A program made the translations under genes and the position numbers. 64,000 bases of DNA from an uncultured Bacteroidales bacterium (lineage in GTDB: Bacteria; Bacteroidota; Bacteroidia; Bacteroidales; ML635J-15): assembly GCA_937899245.1 (NCBI GenBank), contig CALDKB010000014.1, positions 1-64,000 on the forward strand, given 5' to 3'. The first letter of the stretch is position 1. Each line of letters begins with the position of its first letter. Under the pieces are notes generated by a model, which was not told the DNA's origin, ran no database searches, and saw nothing but the letters and a program-made list of their open reading frames with translations. Positions 1 to 6,978 of the stretch are shown here, one piece after another.

Positions 1-159
1 CATAAACCTATCGGTCAAGTCAAATATGCATTATTCTAATTCATCCAACAGGTATTAGTTAATTTTCAATGCCCCCCCCTACACCATGCGTTTGCGTGCG
101 TACTCGAAGTGTCGAACGGCTGCGTCAGCGGATTAGTTAAGGCACAAAAAAAAAGCGCG

Positions 160-225
160 AAAAAAGCAGCGCCGAGCGGGTTGGGTAGCTCGCTGAAACG
201 AGCACCCGCTCGGCTCTGCTTTTTT
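160..225 (-). terminator. Long hairpin terminator downstream of the FISUMP lipoprotein
   Basis: GCCGAGCGGG (171-180) pairs with CCCGCTCGGC (205-214). The stem continues with GCAG/CTGC and A6/T6 (160-165 and 220-225), about 20 bp with one mismatch, and a smaller GCTCG/CGAGC hairpin sits in the loop. Read on the minus strand it ends in a U run just after the lipoprotein stop at 265. It could work in both directions. Confidence 0.7.
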
Positions 226-264
226 CTGCGTGCCTATGCCTGTTTGGGTGCAAAGGTAAATTCT

Positions 265-1215
265 CTACTGGCAAACAGCGCGAACGGATCGCCCATAGGT
301 GCGGCGGCCGTCGTACATGTAGTGATCGTCCGAATAGAAGTACAAGTGCCACGCGTGGTCCGTACTGCCCGTGTAGAGCAAACTCGACCAGTAGTAGCCG
401 CAGGAACCGGCATCGTAGAGCTCACTACCGTCGCGGCGGCCAGCAGCAGGAAGGAATATAGAGTTGCCGTTAGGTCCTGTGAACAAGCATCCGTTTACGC
501 CGTTCTGGGTTGTCCAAGTTACGGTGCAGTTGTCGTACAGTTCCTGCATTTCGGAGTGCGTTGGCATTCGCCAGCCTGCGCCCCAGTTGGCGGTGGCGGC
601 ATCGTCAGAGGCTTCCAAGGTGGTAAGCGCATCGGTAAAGCCGTTGTTGCCGTAGTCTGCATTATTGCAATACTTGGTGAGTGTATTGTAATCTCCGTTA
701 CAATACCTATAGACACTCCAATTATAGGTTTCTTTGGTCGTTGTTTCGCCCCAGGCAAAGTAGTCGCCGTAGCCTTCAGGAGTGGTTGAACCGACATTGC
801 AGGTCGCCCACCTTATGCCGCTCGGCAATCCGAGGTCAACGAACTCGTGTCCGTTAAGGGTGTTTGGCGGCGTTGGTCCAGGTGTCGGAGACGGTGTAGG
901 ATTTGTGCCGTTGCTTTTCCACTGCGCATACAATGTCAAATCAGCAGTTGCTGTTATGGTCTGTTGGTCGGTGTAAGAGGCTCCGCTTCCTCCCTGCACG
1001 GTGTTCCAGCCGATAAATGTATAGCCATCGTAGGTAAAGGCATTGCGAGAGAGTGCCTGTGCTTCGCCCTCGGTAAAGGTCTGGGCTTCCATTGTGCCTG
1101 TACCGCCATTGGGATTAAATGTTACGGTGTAAGTTTCCTTTTTCTTACAACCGCTTATCGCCAACATTCCTGCCAAGGTAACAATGGCGAAAATCATTAA
1201 ATAAAACTTCTTCAT
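265..1215 (-). CDS. FISUMP-domain surface lipoprotein with InlB-type repeat
   Basis: 316-residue predicted lipoprotein. The N-terminus MKKFYLMIFAIVTLAGMLAISGC is a lipoprotein signal peptide with a lipobox ending at Cys23. Residues about 29-98 resemble the Listeria-Bacteroides (Flg_new/InlB B) repeat, with the motifs TVTFNPNGGTGT and YTFIGWN and ending LTLYAQWK. A Pro/Thr linker (TPSPTPGPTPP) follows. The C-terminal about 195 residues match the FISUMP pattern: VDLGLPSG, WATCNVG, YFAWGET, WRMPTHSEMQEL, FLPAAGRR, YWSS, RSVRAVCQ. Family knowledge: such proteins are cell-surface lipoproteins of Bacteroidota and Fibrobacter with no established activity. It is monocistronic, with AT-rich DNA upstream and a strong terminator downstream. 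Substrate or ligand is unknown. Confidence 0.85.
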   Translation of the reverse strand: MKKFYLMIFAIVTLAGMLAISGCKKKETYTVTFNPNGGTGTMEAQTFTEGEAQALSRNAFTYDGYTFIGWNTVQGGSGASYTDQQTITATADLTLYAQWKSNGTNPTPSPTPGPTPPNTLNGHEFVDLGLPSGIRWATCNVGSTTPEGYGDYFAWGETTTKETYNWSVYRYCNGDYNTLTKYCNNADYGNNGFTDALTTLEASDDAATANWGAGWRMPTHSEMQELYDNCTVTWTTQNGVNGCLFTGPNGNSIFLPAAGRRDGSELYDAGSCGYYWSSLLYTGSTDHAWHLYFYSDDHYMYDGRRTYGRSVRAVCQ

Positions 1216-1639
1216 CTTTTAAAACATTATTAATAGTTATACATAAATATATTTCAAACAGGGGAAAATATGGCGATTCCGCAACACGTACGGAATAAGC
1301 ATTATGGTCGTGGTGGTCGTGGCACACCGCGACACCACAGACACCACAACAAGCCATATAAAATGGACAACTTTGAAAATTAAGATTGTATGTGTGGGGG
1401 GGGGTAAAATACCAATACTCAAAGAGTTACAAGAAAAGTTTTTTCTTGTAAAATCCGTATATATATGTGTACCGTTTGTATACATCAATCCTCTCCTTAT
1501 ACAAAATACAAATATAAAAATTGGAAATGAATTTGCAAAGATATTTTTTTTGAAATTGAAGATTCGCAAAAATTGTAAGCGTGAATATTGCTGTGAAAGA
1601 AATTTAGGATAAAGCGGTCGGTGGATTTTGTAATAAGAA

Positions 1640-1713
1640 GAGATGTTTATTGCGGATTGCTACTATGGCATCGAACTAAAGGGTGCAAATCCGAAAGGAC
1701 AATAAAACATCTC
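1640..1713. repeat. Extended hairpin carrying the left 26-bp direct repeat
   Basis: GAGATGTTTATTG (1640-1652) pairs with CAATAAAACATCTC (1700-1713), one bulged base. Inside this, CGGATTGC (1653-1660) pairs with GCAAATCCG (1685-1693). The right half includes the direct repeat 1678-1703, which recurs at 3472-3497 on the other side of the ATPase gene with one mismatch in 26 bases. The form is like a REP/BIME-type extragenic palindrome. Confidence 0.7.
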
Positions 1714-1765
1714 ACATAAAGCAATGTACATCAAGAATTAACAACTATTGAAATTTAATTTATAC

Positions 1766-1885
1766 TTGGCGGTAACTAATTATTTTTAACACTTACCGCC
1801 AAATATTTTTTAATAATATATGGCGGTAACTCATTTTTTTAGGCACTTACCGCCGAGTATTTCACAAAAATACTTGGCGGCAACT
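1766..1885. repeat. 54-bp palindromic tandem repeat, left array
   Basis: Units begin at 1768, 1822 and 1876, an exact 54-bp period. The first two carry GGCGGTAA and TTACCGCC arms separated by 17 bases (1768-1775/1793-1800 and 1822-1829/1847-1854). The third unit is a half copy (GGCGGCAACT) merging into the promoter of the ATPase gene. The AT-rich remainder of each unit is not variable in the way CRISPR spacers are. The same repeat occurs again after the gene. Confidence 0.85.
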
Positions 1886-1904
1886 AAAAAAAATATTATA
1901 TTTG
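1874..1904 (+). promoter_or_regulatory. Promoter of the AAA ATPase gene, overlapping a repeat half-unit
   Basis: TTG (1874-1876), a 20-base gap and TATATTTG (1897-1904) match the Bacteroidota sigma-factor consensus (TTTG, about 19 bases, TAnnTTTG). The half repeat GGCGGCAACT lies between the -33 and -7 elements. A factor that binds the repeat would therefore control this promoter; that is inference. Confidence 0.6.
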
Positions 1905-1932
1905 CAGGCAGAAACATTAAGGCTCTAACTAT

Positions 1933-3348
1933 ATGAAAATCATAGGTCGAGAACACGAGATACAGCTATTGGACGAATGTTGCCAGTCGAAAAAGCCAGA
2001 ATTTATCGTTGTATATGGTCGTAGGCGAGTCGGAAAAACATATCTTGTAAAACAATTCTTCAAGGAAAAGTTCGATTTCTATGCCACAGGAACACTCGGA
2101 GCCACACTAAGCGAACAACTGACTTATTTCAACGGTCAGCTCAACAAATACTCCAAAAACCTGTACCCAAAACCTCGCAACTGGTACGAGGCATTCGACC
2201 AACTGCAGCACTATCTTGGCAGATTGCGCAAAGAAAAAATCATTGTATTCATCGATGAAATGCCGTGGCTAGATGTTCCTCGCTCAAAGTTCCTTCGTGC
2301 CTTCGAACTGTTTTGGAACAGCTGGGCATCAAGCAACCCGAAGATAAAACTAGTAGCCTGCGGTTCGGCAACGACATGGATGACAGACAAGTTGCTCGGT
2401 GGTCGTGGCGGACTGCACAACCGTGTCACACGCAGTATCAGACTTGCACCATTCACATTGGCGGAAACCAAGAAACTGCTTGAATACCAAGGCATAAAAT
2501 GGAACAACAGACAGATTCTCGACTGCTATATGACATTCGGCGGCATACCTTATTACATTAGCATGCTTCGGAAAAAGCTCAGCTTGGTGCAAAATGTTGA
2601 CGAACTGCTGTTTTCTGCTTCTGCACCATTGAGAACAGAATACGATTTTATGTTCAGTTCCCTCTACGACGATGCTGTTTCGTACAAAAGAATTGTTGAA
2701 CTCCTAAGCCAGAAGGCGAAAGGAATGACAAGGAAGGAAATCATTGATTCGCTTGGTCTTATCGACAACGGCAACCTCTCGACGATACTAAAGAACCTGT
2801 GCAACTGCGATATAGTCAGCCGCTATTCTGCCTTCGGGAAAAAAGAGCGCGATATGATTTACCAGCTATCCGACCTTTTCACATTGTTTCACTTGCGCTT
2901 TGTCGAAGACTACAACGGTCACGATACCAGCCACTGGTCGAACATCATGGAAGCCGCGAGCACACGGGTATGGAAAGGCTATGCATTCGAGCAGGTATGT
3001 TTCATTCACTTCCCGCAGATAAAGAAAGCTTTGGGAATCAACGGAATGCAAAGCGACATCTGTTCGTGGTCATACCGCAGCGAAGATGGTGGCGCACAAA
3101 TAGATATGGTTGTCAATCGTGCCGACCAGACCATAAACCTCTGTGAGATAAAATATTCGACCTCGCAATACGAAATAAAAAAGAACTACAGCGAATGGCT
3201 TCACGAACGCCGCGAACTATTCCGCGATGTCACGCATACAAAGAAAGCCTTACACCTTACTATGGTTACAACCAACGGATTAAAATCCAATCAATATTCA
3301 GGCGACATAAATAGCGAAATATCTCTAGAAGAACTACTTAGCGAATAA
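1933..3348 (+). CDS. AAA ATPase with C-terminal DUF234 (PD-(D/E)XK-like) domain
   Basis: 471-residue cytoplasmic protein of the archaeal-type ATPase/DUF234 family (Pfam ATPase_2 plus DUF234). Visible parts: N-terminal P-loop GRRRVGKT at 29-36; Walker B-like segment IIVFIDEM ending near 110; sensor-like ACGSATTW near 142-149; a winged-helix-like stretch about 250-310 (GMTRKEIIDSLG); and a C-terminal nuclease-fold signature with Asp391 (AQIDMVV) and Glu405-x-Lys407 (LCEIKYS). Members occur in patchy, multi-copy fashion in Bacteroidota and archaea; their role is not established, though mobile-element or defence roles are often suspected. The gene stands alone, bracketed by 54-bp palindromic repeats and a 26-bp direct repeat, and has its own promoter. 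A mobile cassette is a plausible reading but no transposase is present. Confidence 0.85.
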   Translation: MKIIGREHEIQLLDECCQSKKPEFIVVYGRRRVGKTYLVKQFFKEKFDFYATGTLGATLSEQLTYFNGQLNKYSKNLYPKPRNWYEAFDQLQHYLGRLRKEKIIVFIDEMPWLDVPRSKFLRAFELFWNSWASSNPKIKLVACGSATTWMTDKLLGGRGGLHNRVTRSIRLAPFTLAETKKLLEYQGIKWNNRQILDCYMTFGGIPYYISMLRKKLSLVQNVDELLFSASAPLRTEYDFMFSSLYDDAVSYKRIVELLSQKAKGMTRKEIIDSLGLIDNGNLSTILKNLCNCDIVSRYSAFGKKERDMIYQLSDLFTLFHLRFVEDYNGHDTSHWSNIMEAASTRVWKGYAFEQVCFIHFPQIKKALGINGMQSDICSWSYRSEDGGAQIDMVVNRADQTINLCEIKYSTSQYEIKKNYSEWLHERRELFRDVTHTKKALHLTMVTTNGLKSNQYSGDINSEISLEELLSE

Positions 3349-3365
3349 CTTACAAATTTAATATC

Positions 3366-3452
3366 AGCGGTAACTCATTTTTTTAGACACTTACCGCCGA
3401 CTATTTTTTAATAATACTTGGCGGCAACTCATTTTTTTGAAGGGTTAGCGCC
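3366..3452. repeat. 54-bp palindromic tandem repeat, right array
   Basis: Two units starting at 3366 and 3420, again exactly 54 bp apart. Unit one has (A)GCGGTAA at 3366-3373 and TTACCGCC at 3391-3398, spacer 17. Unit two has GGCGGCAA at 3420-3427 and a degenerate arm TTAGCGCC at 3445-3452, spacer 17. Same orientation, period and arm spacing as the array upstream of the ATPase gene. Confidence 0.85.
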
Positions 3453-3454
3453 GT

Positions 3455-3497
3455 GGATTAGCAACCACACCAAAGGTTGCAAATCCGAAAGGACAAT
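3455..3497. repeat. Hairpin carrying the right 26-bp direct repeat
   Basis: GGATTAGCAACC (3455-3466) pairs with GGTTGCAAATCC (3475-3486) apart from one A/A mismatch, with an 8-base loop. Positions 3472-3497 repeat 1678-1703 (25 of 26 bases). The remaining 3498-3701, up to the helicase gene's stop, shows no gene or clear signal. Confidence 0.75.
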
Positions 3498-3701
3498 CGG
3501 GGCAATAGTGCTTTTACTTTGCGGCGAACAGCCATTTATTTGCGTTTGCCGCAGATCATAACGATGTATAAATCACAAAACAAGGTGTCAAAGCAAGCCA
3601 AAACACTTATATTCAATACATTAAAGCGCAGAGCAAGAACATCAAGCGGAAAACACGCTTTCAATACAACCCAATATTTTCAAACCTCAATTTTGTACAC
3701 A

Positions 3702-5012
3702 TCATTCTACTGCTGTTTTACGGGGTACTCTGCGACGATGTGGCCTGTGTGGCTTAGCCTCGGTTGAAGCGCCTTCGGCAGTCTTCGGTGCACTTTTCCT
3801 TTGTCCCGAAAATTTCCTTCCGCCACCACGCAAATGACCTCCCCTACGATGCGTTTTTTTCTTCACAACCGAATATTCGGGAGCTTCACCAAAACCTTCC
3901 GGCAATGGTGTTTTGCCAATTACGCGTTCCAATAGCTTCTCAATCCTATTGAACGGCTCAATTTCCTTTTCACTAATGAAACTTATCGCCATTCCGTCCT
4001 TACCTGCACGAGCTGTACGCCCGATACGATGAACATAATCTTCGGCCTTATGTGGAATTTCGTAATTGAGAATCAAATTTATGTTTTCGATGTCGATTCC
4101 TCGCGAAAGCAAATTTGTAGTAACTAGAATATTTATCTTTCCACTCTTGAAGTCGAGAATCGTTGCTTCGCGTTCGTCCTGCGTATAATTGGAATTTATG
4201 GCTCTGTTTGGCACATTATTGCGACGCAAAAAAGCCGACAAATCGCCCACCGACTGTTTAGACGAAACGAAAATTATAATTTTTTCGCCCTTATGTTCGT
4301 CTAGGGTATGGAGCAAAAGACGCATTTTGTCCTTCTCGTAAACCATATATACGATCTGGTCGATTTCGGCTGCCGGTTTCGAGAAATTAAGGTCGACCAT
4401 GACAGGTTCTACAAGAATCTGCTCGGCCATTTTCTTAATCTGCGGTGGCATAGTCGCACTGAACATCAGCGACTGCCGTTTTGCTGGCATCTGTTTTACA
4501 ATCTTCATGATGTCGGGGTAGAATCCCATGTCGAGCATTTCGTCGGCCTCGTCGAGCACAAGGAAATCGAGAGTTGAGAAATCTGCATAGCCGAGATTCA
4601 TGTGCGAAATCAATCTTCCTGGTGTTGCAACAACAATATCAACACCATTTACAAGTGCATTTTTCTGGTCGCCAAATCCCTGCTGGTCGTTTCCGCCATA
4701 AATGGCAATCGACGACTGTCCCGAAAAATAGCCAAGGCCTTCGATTTGTTCCTCGATTTGAAGACAAAGTTCCCGTGTAGGCGCAATAACAAGCACGCGA
4801 ATTCCCGATTTTGGATTACGAAGCATACGCTCCATAATTGGCAAAAGGAAAGCCACCGTCTTTCCCGAACCCGTCTGCGAGCATGCCAAAATATCGTGGC
4901 CATCAACAATAGGCTGGAATGTCGCGGCTTGGATTTGAGTCATCTCCTCAAATCCAAACGACTCCACAGCCTCATGAAGGCAATCATTCAACGTCAATTC
5001 ATCGAAACGCAT
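3702..5012 (-). CDS. DEAD-box RNA helicase (RhlE-type)
   Basis: 436 residues if started at the ATG at 5012 (MRFDELTLNDC), which matches the usual N-terminus; an in-frame upstream ATG would add 24 unlikely residues. It unwinds RNA using ATP, in ribosome assembly or mRNA decay. Motifs in order: Q motif (GFEEMTQIQ), Walker A SQTGSGKT, PTREL, ATPGR, DEAD, SAT, and HRIGRTARAGK in the second RecA-like domain. A basic Arg/Gly/Lys-rich tail of roughly 60 residues follows, typical of RhlE-like helicases of Bacteroidota and likely an RNA-binding extension. It is transcribed alone. Which RhlE paralogue it is cannot be settled from the sequence. Confidence 0.95.
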   Translation of the reverse strand: MRFDELTLNDCLHEAVESFGFEEMTQIQAATFQPIVDGHDILACSQTGSGKTVAFLLPIMERMLRNPKSGIRVLVIAPTRELCLQIEEQIEGLGYFSGQSSIAIYGGNDQQGFGDQKNALVNGVDIVVATPGRLISHMNLGYADFSTLDFLVLDEADEMLDMGFYPDIMKIVKQMPAKRQSLMFSATMPPQIKKMAEQILVEPVMVDLNFSKPAAEIDQIVYMVYEKDKMRLLLHTLDEHKGEKIIIFVSSKQSVGDLSAFLRRNNVPNRAINSNYTQDEREATILDFKSGKINILVTTNLLSRGIDIENINLILNYEIPHKAEDYVHRIGRTARAGKDGMAISFISEKEIEPFNRIEKLLERVIGKTPLPEGFGEAPEYSVVKKKTHRRGGHLRGGGRKFSGQRKSAPKTAEGASTEAKPHRPHRRRVPRKTAVE

Positions 5013-5124
5013 ATTAGGCAATTTTTGCGCAAATTTACTCAAAAAATCGAATTGGCACACACATATAAATAAAACGGCAGACACGTTTCCGCACCTGCCG
5101 CTTCCGATATCTTGAGAAGAAACT

Positions 5125-5241
5125 CTATTCCTTTACAATCCTATCCCTTGCAATGATGTTGTCGCCGTTTACTATTCGGCACATATAAACGCCCCGCGAG
5201 AGCGATGAAATGTCGATCCTTGCATTGGTCGAGGTGATTTC
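5125..5241 (-). pseudogene. Remnant of a T9SS type A C-terminal sorting domain
   Basis: The minus strand encodes 38 residues between two stops, with ISSLSRGVYMCRIVNGDN in the middle and ending ARDRIVKE before a TAG. This fits the end of the Por-secretion/type A sorting domain (pattern: SLxxGxYxxRI, G, then K/R-[IV]-V-K). There is no start codon or upstream body: a stop sits at 5242-5244 and then extragenic repeat sequence. It appears to be the 3' scrap of a deleted secreted-protein gene, and it shows that type A T9SS substrates existed in this lineage. Confidence 0.7.
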
Positions 5242-5270
5242 CTACAAGCATAGTGTTTAATTGTTTGTTT

Positions 5271-5360
5271 TTCAAGGCAAAGCCTTGGTTATACTGCGGC
5301 GCAGGCCGTACTTCGACAGGCTCAGCATGGCAGAGCCTACGCCGAGCGGAGAAGGTCCAT
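5271..5360. repeat. Extragenic palindromic repeat cluster
   Basis: Contains a perfect small hairpin CAAGGC/GCCTTG (near 5271-5285), a second AGGCTC/GAGCCT hairpin and the phrase ACTTCGACAGGCTCAG. Related CTTCGAC...CTCAG phrases occur near 41730-41755. Likely a dispersed non-coding repeat; no coding capacity seen. Confidence 0.45.
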
Positions 5361-5377
5361 TCATTTAGCAAAAAAAA

Positions 5378-5405
5378 TCCCGATGCGTACAACAACACAT
5401 CGGGA
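5378..5405 (-). terminator. Rho-independent terminator after the 109-residue lipoprotein gene
   Basis: TCCCGATG (5378-5385) pairs with CATCGGGA (5398-5405), 12-base loop. The A run at 5370-5377 becomes a U run on the minus-strand transcript. It lies 30 bases past the stop of the gene at 5436. Confidence 0.8.
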
Positions 5406-5435
5406 AATAATGTTTAATACGAAAACAAGGGCCTG

Positions 5436-5765
5436 CTACTTCGTAAACTCAATCTTTGTTCCGTTTACGACAACGTGAGTACGACCAGAAATCTTAGTGA
5501 TTCTTTCGTAGTTGATGAAAACAACTGCCTGCGAATCCTTTAGGTCTGCGTTCTTCATCATGTCAGCGTACGCATTTTCAACTACAAGCTTCTTGGCATT
5601 GCTACCAATTGCCTCACCCTTAACAGGACCTAACACCTTGTAATTTGCACCTTGCAGTACAACCGAAGTCTGCGCTACATTGCGGTTTTGCGATAAACTC
5701 TGCTGCATATTGCACGATGTCCCTAAAATAGCTATTGCAATAATTGCAAAAATTAATTTCTTCAT
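5436..5765 (-). CDS. Small predicted lipoprotein, DUF6567-like
   Basis: 109 residues. The signal peptide MKKLIFAIIAIAILGTSC has a lipobox ending at Cys18, so the protein should be lipid-anchored in the envelope. The mature part (QTSVVLQGANYKVLGPVKGEA, then a helix VVENAYADMM and VVFINYERITK) resembles small Bacteroidota lipoproteins grouped as DUF6567, where a QT/VVL-x(3)-N[YF]KV stretch is typical; this assignment is from memory of the pattern. It has its own terminator and lies 38 bases downstream of another small lipoprotein gene on the same strand, so the two may be cotranscribed. Function unknown. Confidence 0.75.
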   Translation of the reverse strand: MKKLIFAIIAIAILGTSCNMQQSLSQNRNVAQTSVVLQGANYKVLGPVKGEAIGSNAKKLVVENAYADMMKNADLKDSQAVVFINYERITKISGRTHVVVNGTKIEFTK

Positions 5766-5803
5766 ATTATTATATTTAAAAGATTTTTTATAAATTTAAG
5801 TTT

Positions 5804-6040
5804 TTAATATTTATAACAATACCATCCGGTCTTATTTTTTCCATTATAATCAGGATCAGCATTATGAAGGTCAACTGTATATTCCGCACAATTCTTATAG
5901 ACTCCGGTTATATCCTCAACATCATCCTCTAAAATTGCCTCTCCTGCGACATAATATGTACACTTACAATATTTTTCACAGGACGACAATCCAAGCAAAA
6001 GACCTGCTACGGCAAGACAAATAAGTAATACTTTTTTCAT
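5804..6040 (-). CDS. Small Cys-rich predicted lipoprotein
   Basis: 78 residues from the ATG at 6040 (MKKVLLICLAVAGLLLGLSSC), chosen because it starts exactly at a lipoprotein signal peptide; the longer frame would bury the signal. The mature part is acidic, with Cys residues in CKCTYY, NCAEY and WYCY, so disulfides are possible. I do not recognise the family. It is divergent from the small-membrane-protein/LytTR operon and shares the upstream region containing 21-bp-spaced TTGCAAG-type repeats, which may regulate it. Confidence 0.65.
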   Translation of the reverse strand: MKKVLLICLAVAGLLLGLSSCEKYCKCTYYVAGEAILEDDVEDITGVYKNCAEYTVDLHNADPDYNGKNKTGWYCYKY

Positions 6041-6141
6041 ACAATTTTTCGCCAGGTTATATCCCATCTGACTCGTCGGTTTTATGATTAATACATTACT
6101 ACAATGCAAAATTAACATCAATGGTTATTGAAAAACACACC

Positions 6142-6298
6142 ATGCAAGCACATGATGTTTTTTTGCAAGGAATAAGACAGATAATGCAAACTTGCAAGTG
6201 ACAACAAGGCCAAAAATCACGCAAGACTATCTAGACTCTAAAAATCAGCCCTTTACAGCAACGATTTGCAAGCAAACCAATATAAATTGCAAGCAAAC
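6142..6298. promoter_or_regulatory. Two pairs of 21-bp-spaced direct repeats, candidate LytTR operators
   Basis: TTGCAAGCAAAC occurs at 6266-6277 and again at 6287-6298, exactly 21 bp apart. Related copies ATGCAAGCA (from 6142) and TTGCAAGG (6163-6170) are also 21 bp apart, and a single TTGCAAG lies at 6192-6198. LytTR regulators bind direct repeats about two helical turns (21-22 bp) apart, and a LytTR gene lies just downstream, so autoregulation is a reasonable inference. The 6041-6356 interval contains no other gene. Confidence 0.55.
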
Positions 6299-6334
6299 AA
6301 ACAAAACACGCAAAGAATTTTTGGGCTTTTTTCT

Positions 6335-6342
6335 TACTTTTG
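6335..6342 (+). promoter_or_regulatory. -7 box of the small membrane protein/LytTR operon
   Basis: TACTTTTG fits TAnnTTTG and lies 15 bases before the ATG at 6357. No TTG occurs at the expected -33 distance, so the promoter may be weak and dependent on an activator. The repeat pair at 6266-6298 would sit at roughly -80 to -50. Confidence 0.45.
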
Positions 6343-6356
6343 CAAAAAAACAAAAT

Positions 6357-6572
6357 ATGAGTACATTTGATATAATAATGGCATCAATGCTATCTGTAGT
6401 CTTCGCAATAATGCTAATATGCTTGCTAAGCGCTACAACAGGTGACATAAAAAAGATGTTCAACAAAAATGCAAAAAGCGATGACGATAACATAAAGCAA
6501 CGCATTAGCGATTTGGAAACGAAAGTCGAAATGCTAGAACAGCAGTTAAACAAGGAAATGCATATCGTGTAA
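6357..6572 (+). CDS. Small membrane protein with C-terminal coiled coil
   Basis: 71 residues from the ATG at 6357 (MSTFDIIMASM), preferred over an upstream in-frame ATG because a -7 promoter box lies between the two. One transmembrane helix (about 6-27, LSVVFAIMLICLLSA) is followed by a charged linker and a heptad-like coiled coil (about 47-66, ISDLETKVEMLEQQLNKE). The topology recalls PspB, but there is no sequence basis for that identity. It lies 32 bp upstream of a LytTR regulator and is probably cotranscribed. A role in controlling that regulator is possible but inferred only from position. Confidence 0.6.
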   Translation: MSTFDIIMASMLSVVFAIMLICLLSATTGDIKKMFNKNAKSDDDNIKQRISDLETKVEMLEQQLNKEMHIV

Positions 6573-6604
6573 ACACAAGCGACAAGACACAGCAAGCAAA
6601 GACA

Positions 6605-6940
6605 ATGCTAAATGTGTGCAACATAAAGATAAGCGCCGCATCCATCACCCACATATCCTCGCAAACATTCGAGCAATCGGGTGCTGGCGACTCTAGAATC
6701 AAAATCATCCACTACGACAACACTACAAAAACAGATTCGGTATATTGCAGTTTCGATGCAATACTCGACCAGATTTCAAGTAATTTCATTCAAATAAACA
6801 AAAATCAAATCATCAACCTCGACAAGTTGCAAAAGGTACAGGGCGACGAAATATATCTTAAGGGAATAGCAAGCCCATTCTATATTTCGGAAAGCAAGAA
6901 AGCTGAACTGGCGAAACGAACTTCAAGTCCGAGCAAATAG
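6605..6940 (+). CDS. Stand-alone LytTR DNA-binding protein
   Basis: 111 residues, essentially only a LytTR domain. The C-terminal two thirds follow the family pattern: a strand-rich start (IKIIHYDN), CSFDAILDQI, then FIQINKNQIINLDKLQKVQGDEIYL (in the family F-x-[RQ]-x-x[RK]-x-x-[IV]-N) and a final PFYISESKKAEL. There is no receiver or transmembrane segment, so it would be a one-piece regulator acting alone or with the small membrane protein encoded 32 bp upstream. Direct repeats with 21-bp spacing before the operon suggest self-regulation. It converges on rodA. Confidence 0.75.
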   Translation: MLNVCNIKISAASITHISSQTFEQSGAGDSRIKIIHYDNTTKTDSVYCSFDAILDQISSNFIQINKNQIINLDKLQKVQGDEIYLKGIASPFYISESKKAELAKRTSSPSK

Positions 6941-6978
6941 CGGGTTACAATACCTGCAACAACAGGAAAAACTGTTTC

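Larger units (their letters stand above)
1216..1932. other. 717-bp repeat-rich intergenic region
   Basis: No convincing gene. The open frames here are low-complexity and lack family resemblance. The stretch holds a G9 homopolymer (1396-1404), a long imperfect hairpin (1640-1713), two and a half 54-bp palindromic repeat units (1766-1885) and a Bacteroidota-type promoter (1874-1904) for the ATPase gene. The upstream part (1216-1400) also has an imperfect GTGGTG/CACCAC dyad near 1310-1343. Confidence 0.7.

Noticed and set aside
109..789. 226-residue plus-strand frame over the FISUMP lipoprotein
   Set aside because: It is antisense to a well-supported lipoprotein gene and overlaps its terminator; no family pattern in the translation.
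1304..1612. 102-residue plus-strand frame in the 1216-1932 gap
   Set aside because: Low-complexity start, crosses the G9 tract, no signal, motif or promoter support.
1766..1885. Reading the 54-bp array as a CRISPR array
   Set aside because: Only two to three units per side, the intervening bases are AT-rich and similar between units, the repeats have long inverted arms, and no cas gene is nearby.
4602..5072. 156-residue frame antisense to the DEAD-box helicase
   Set aside because: Shadow of strongly conserved helicase motifs on the other strand.
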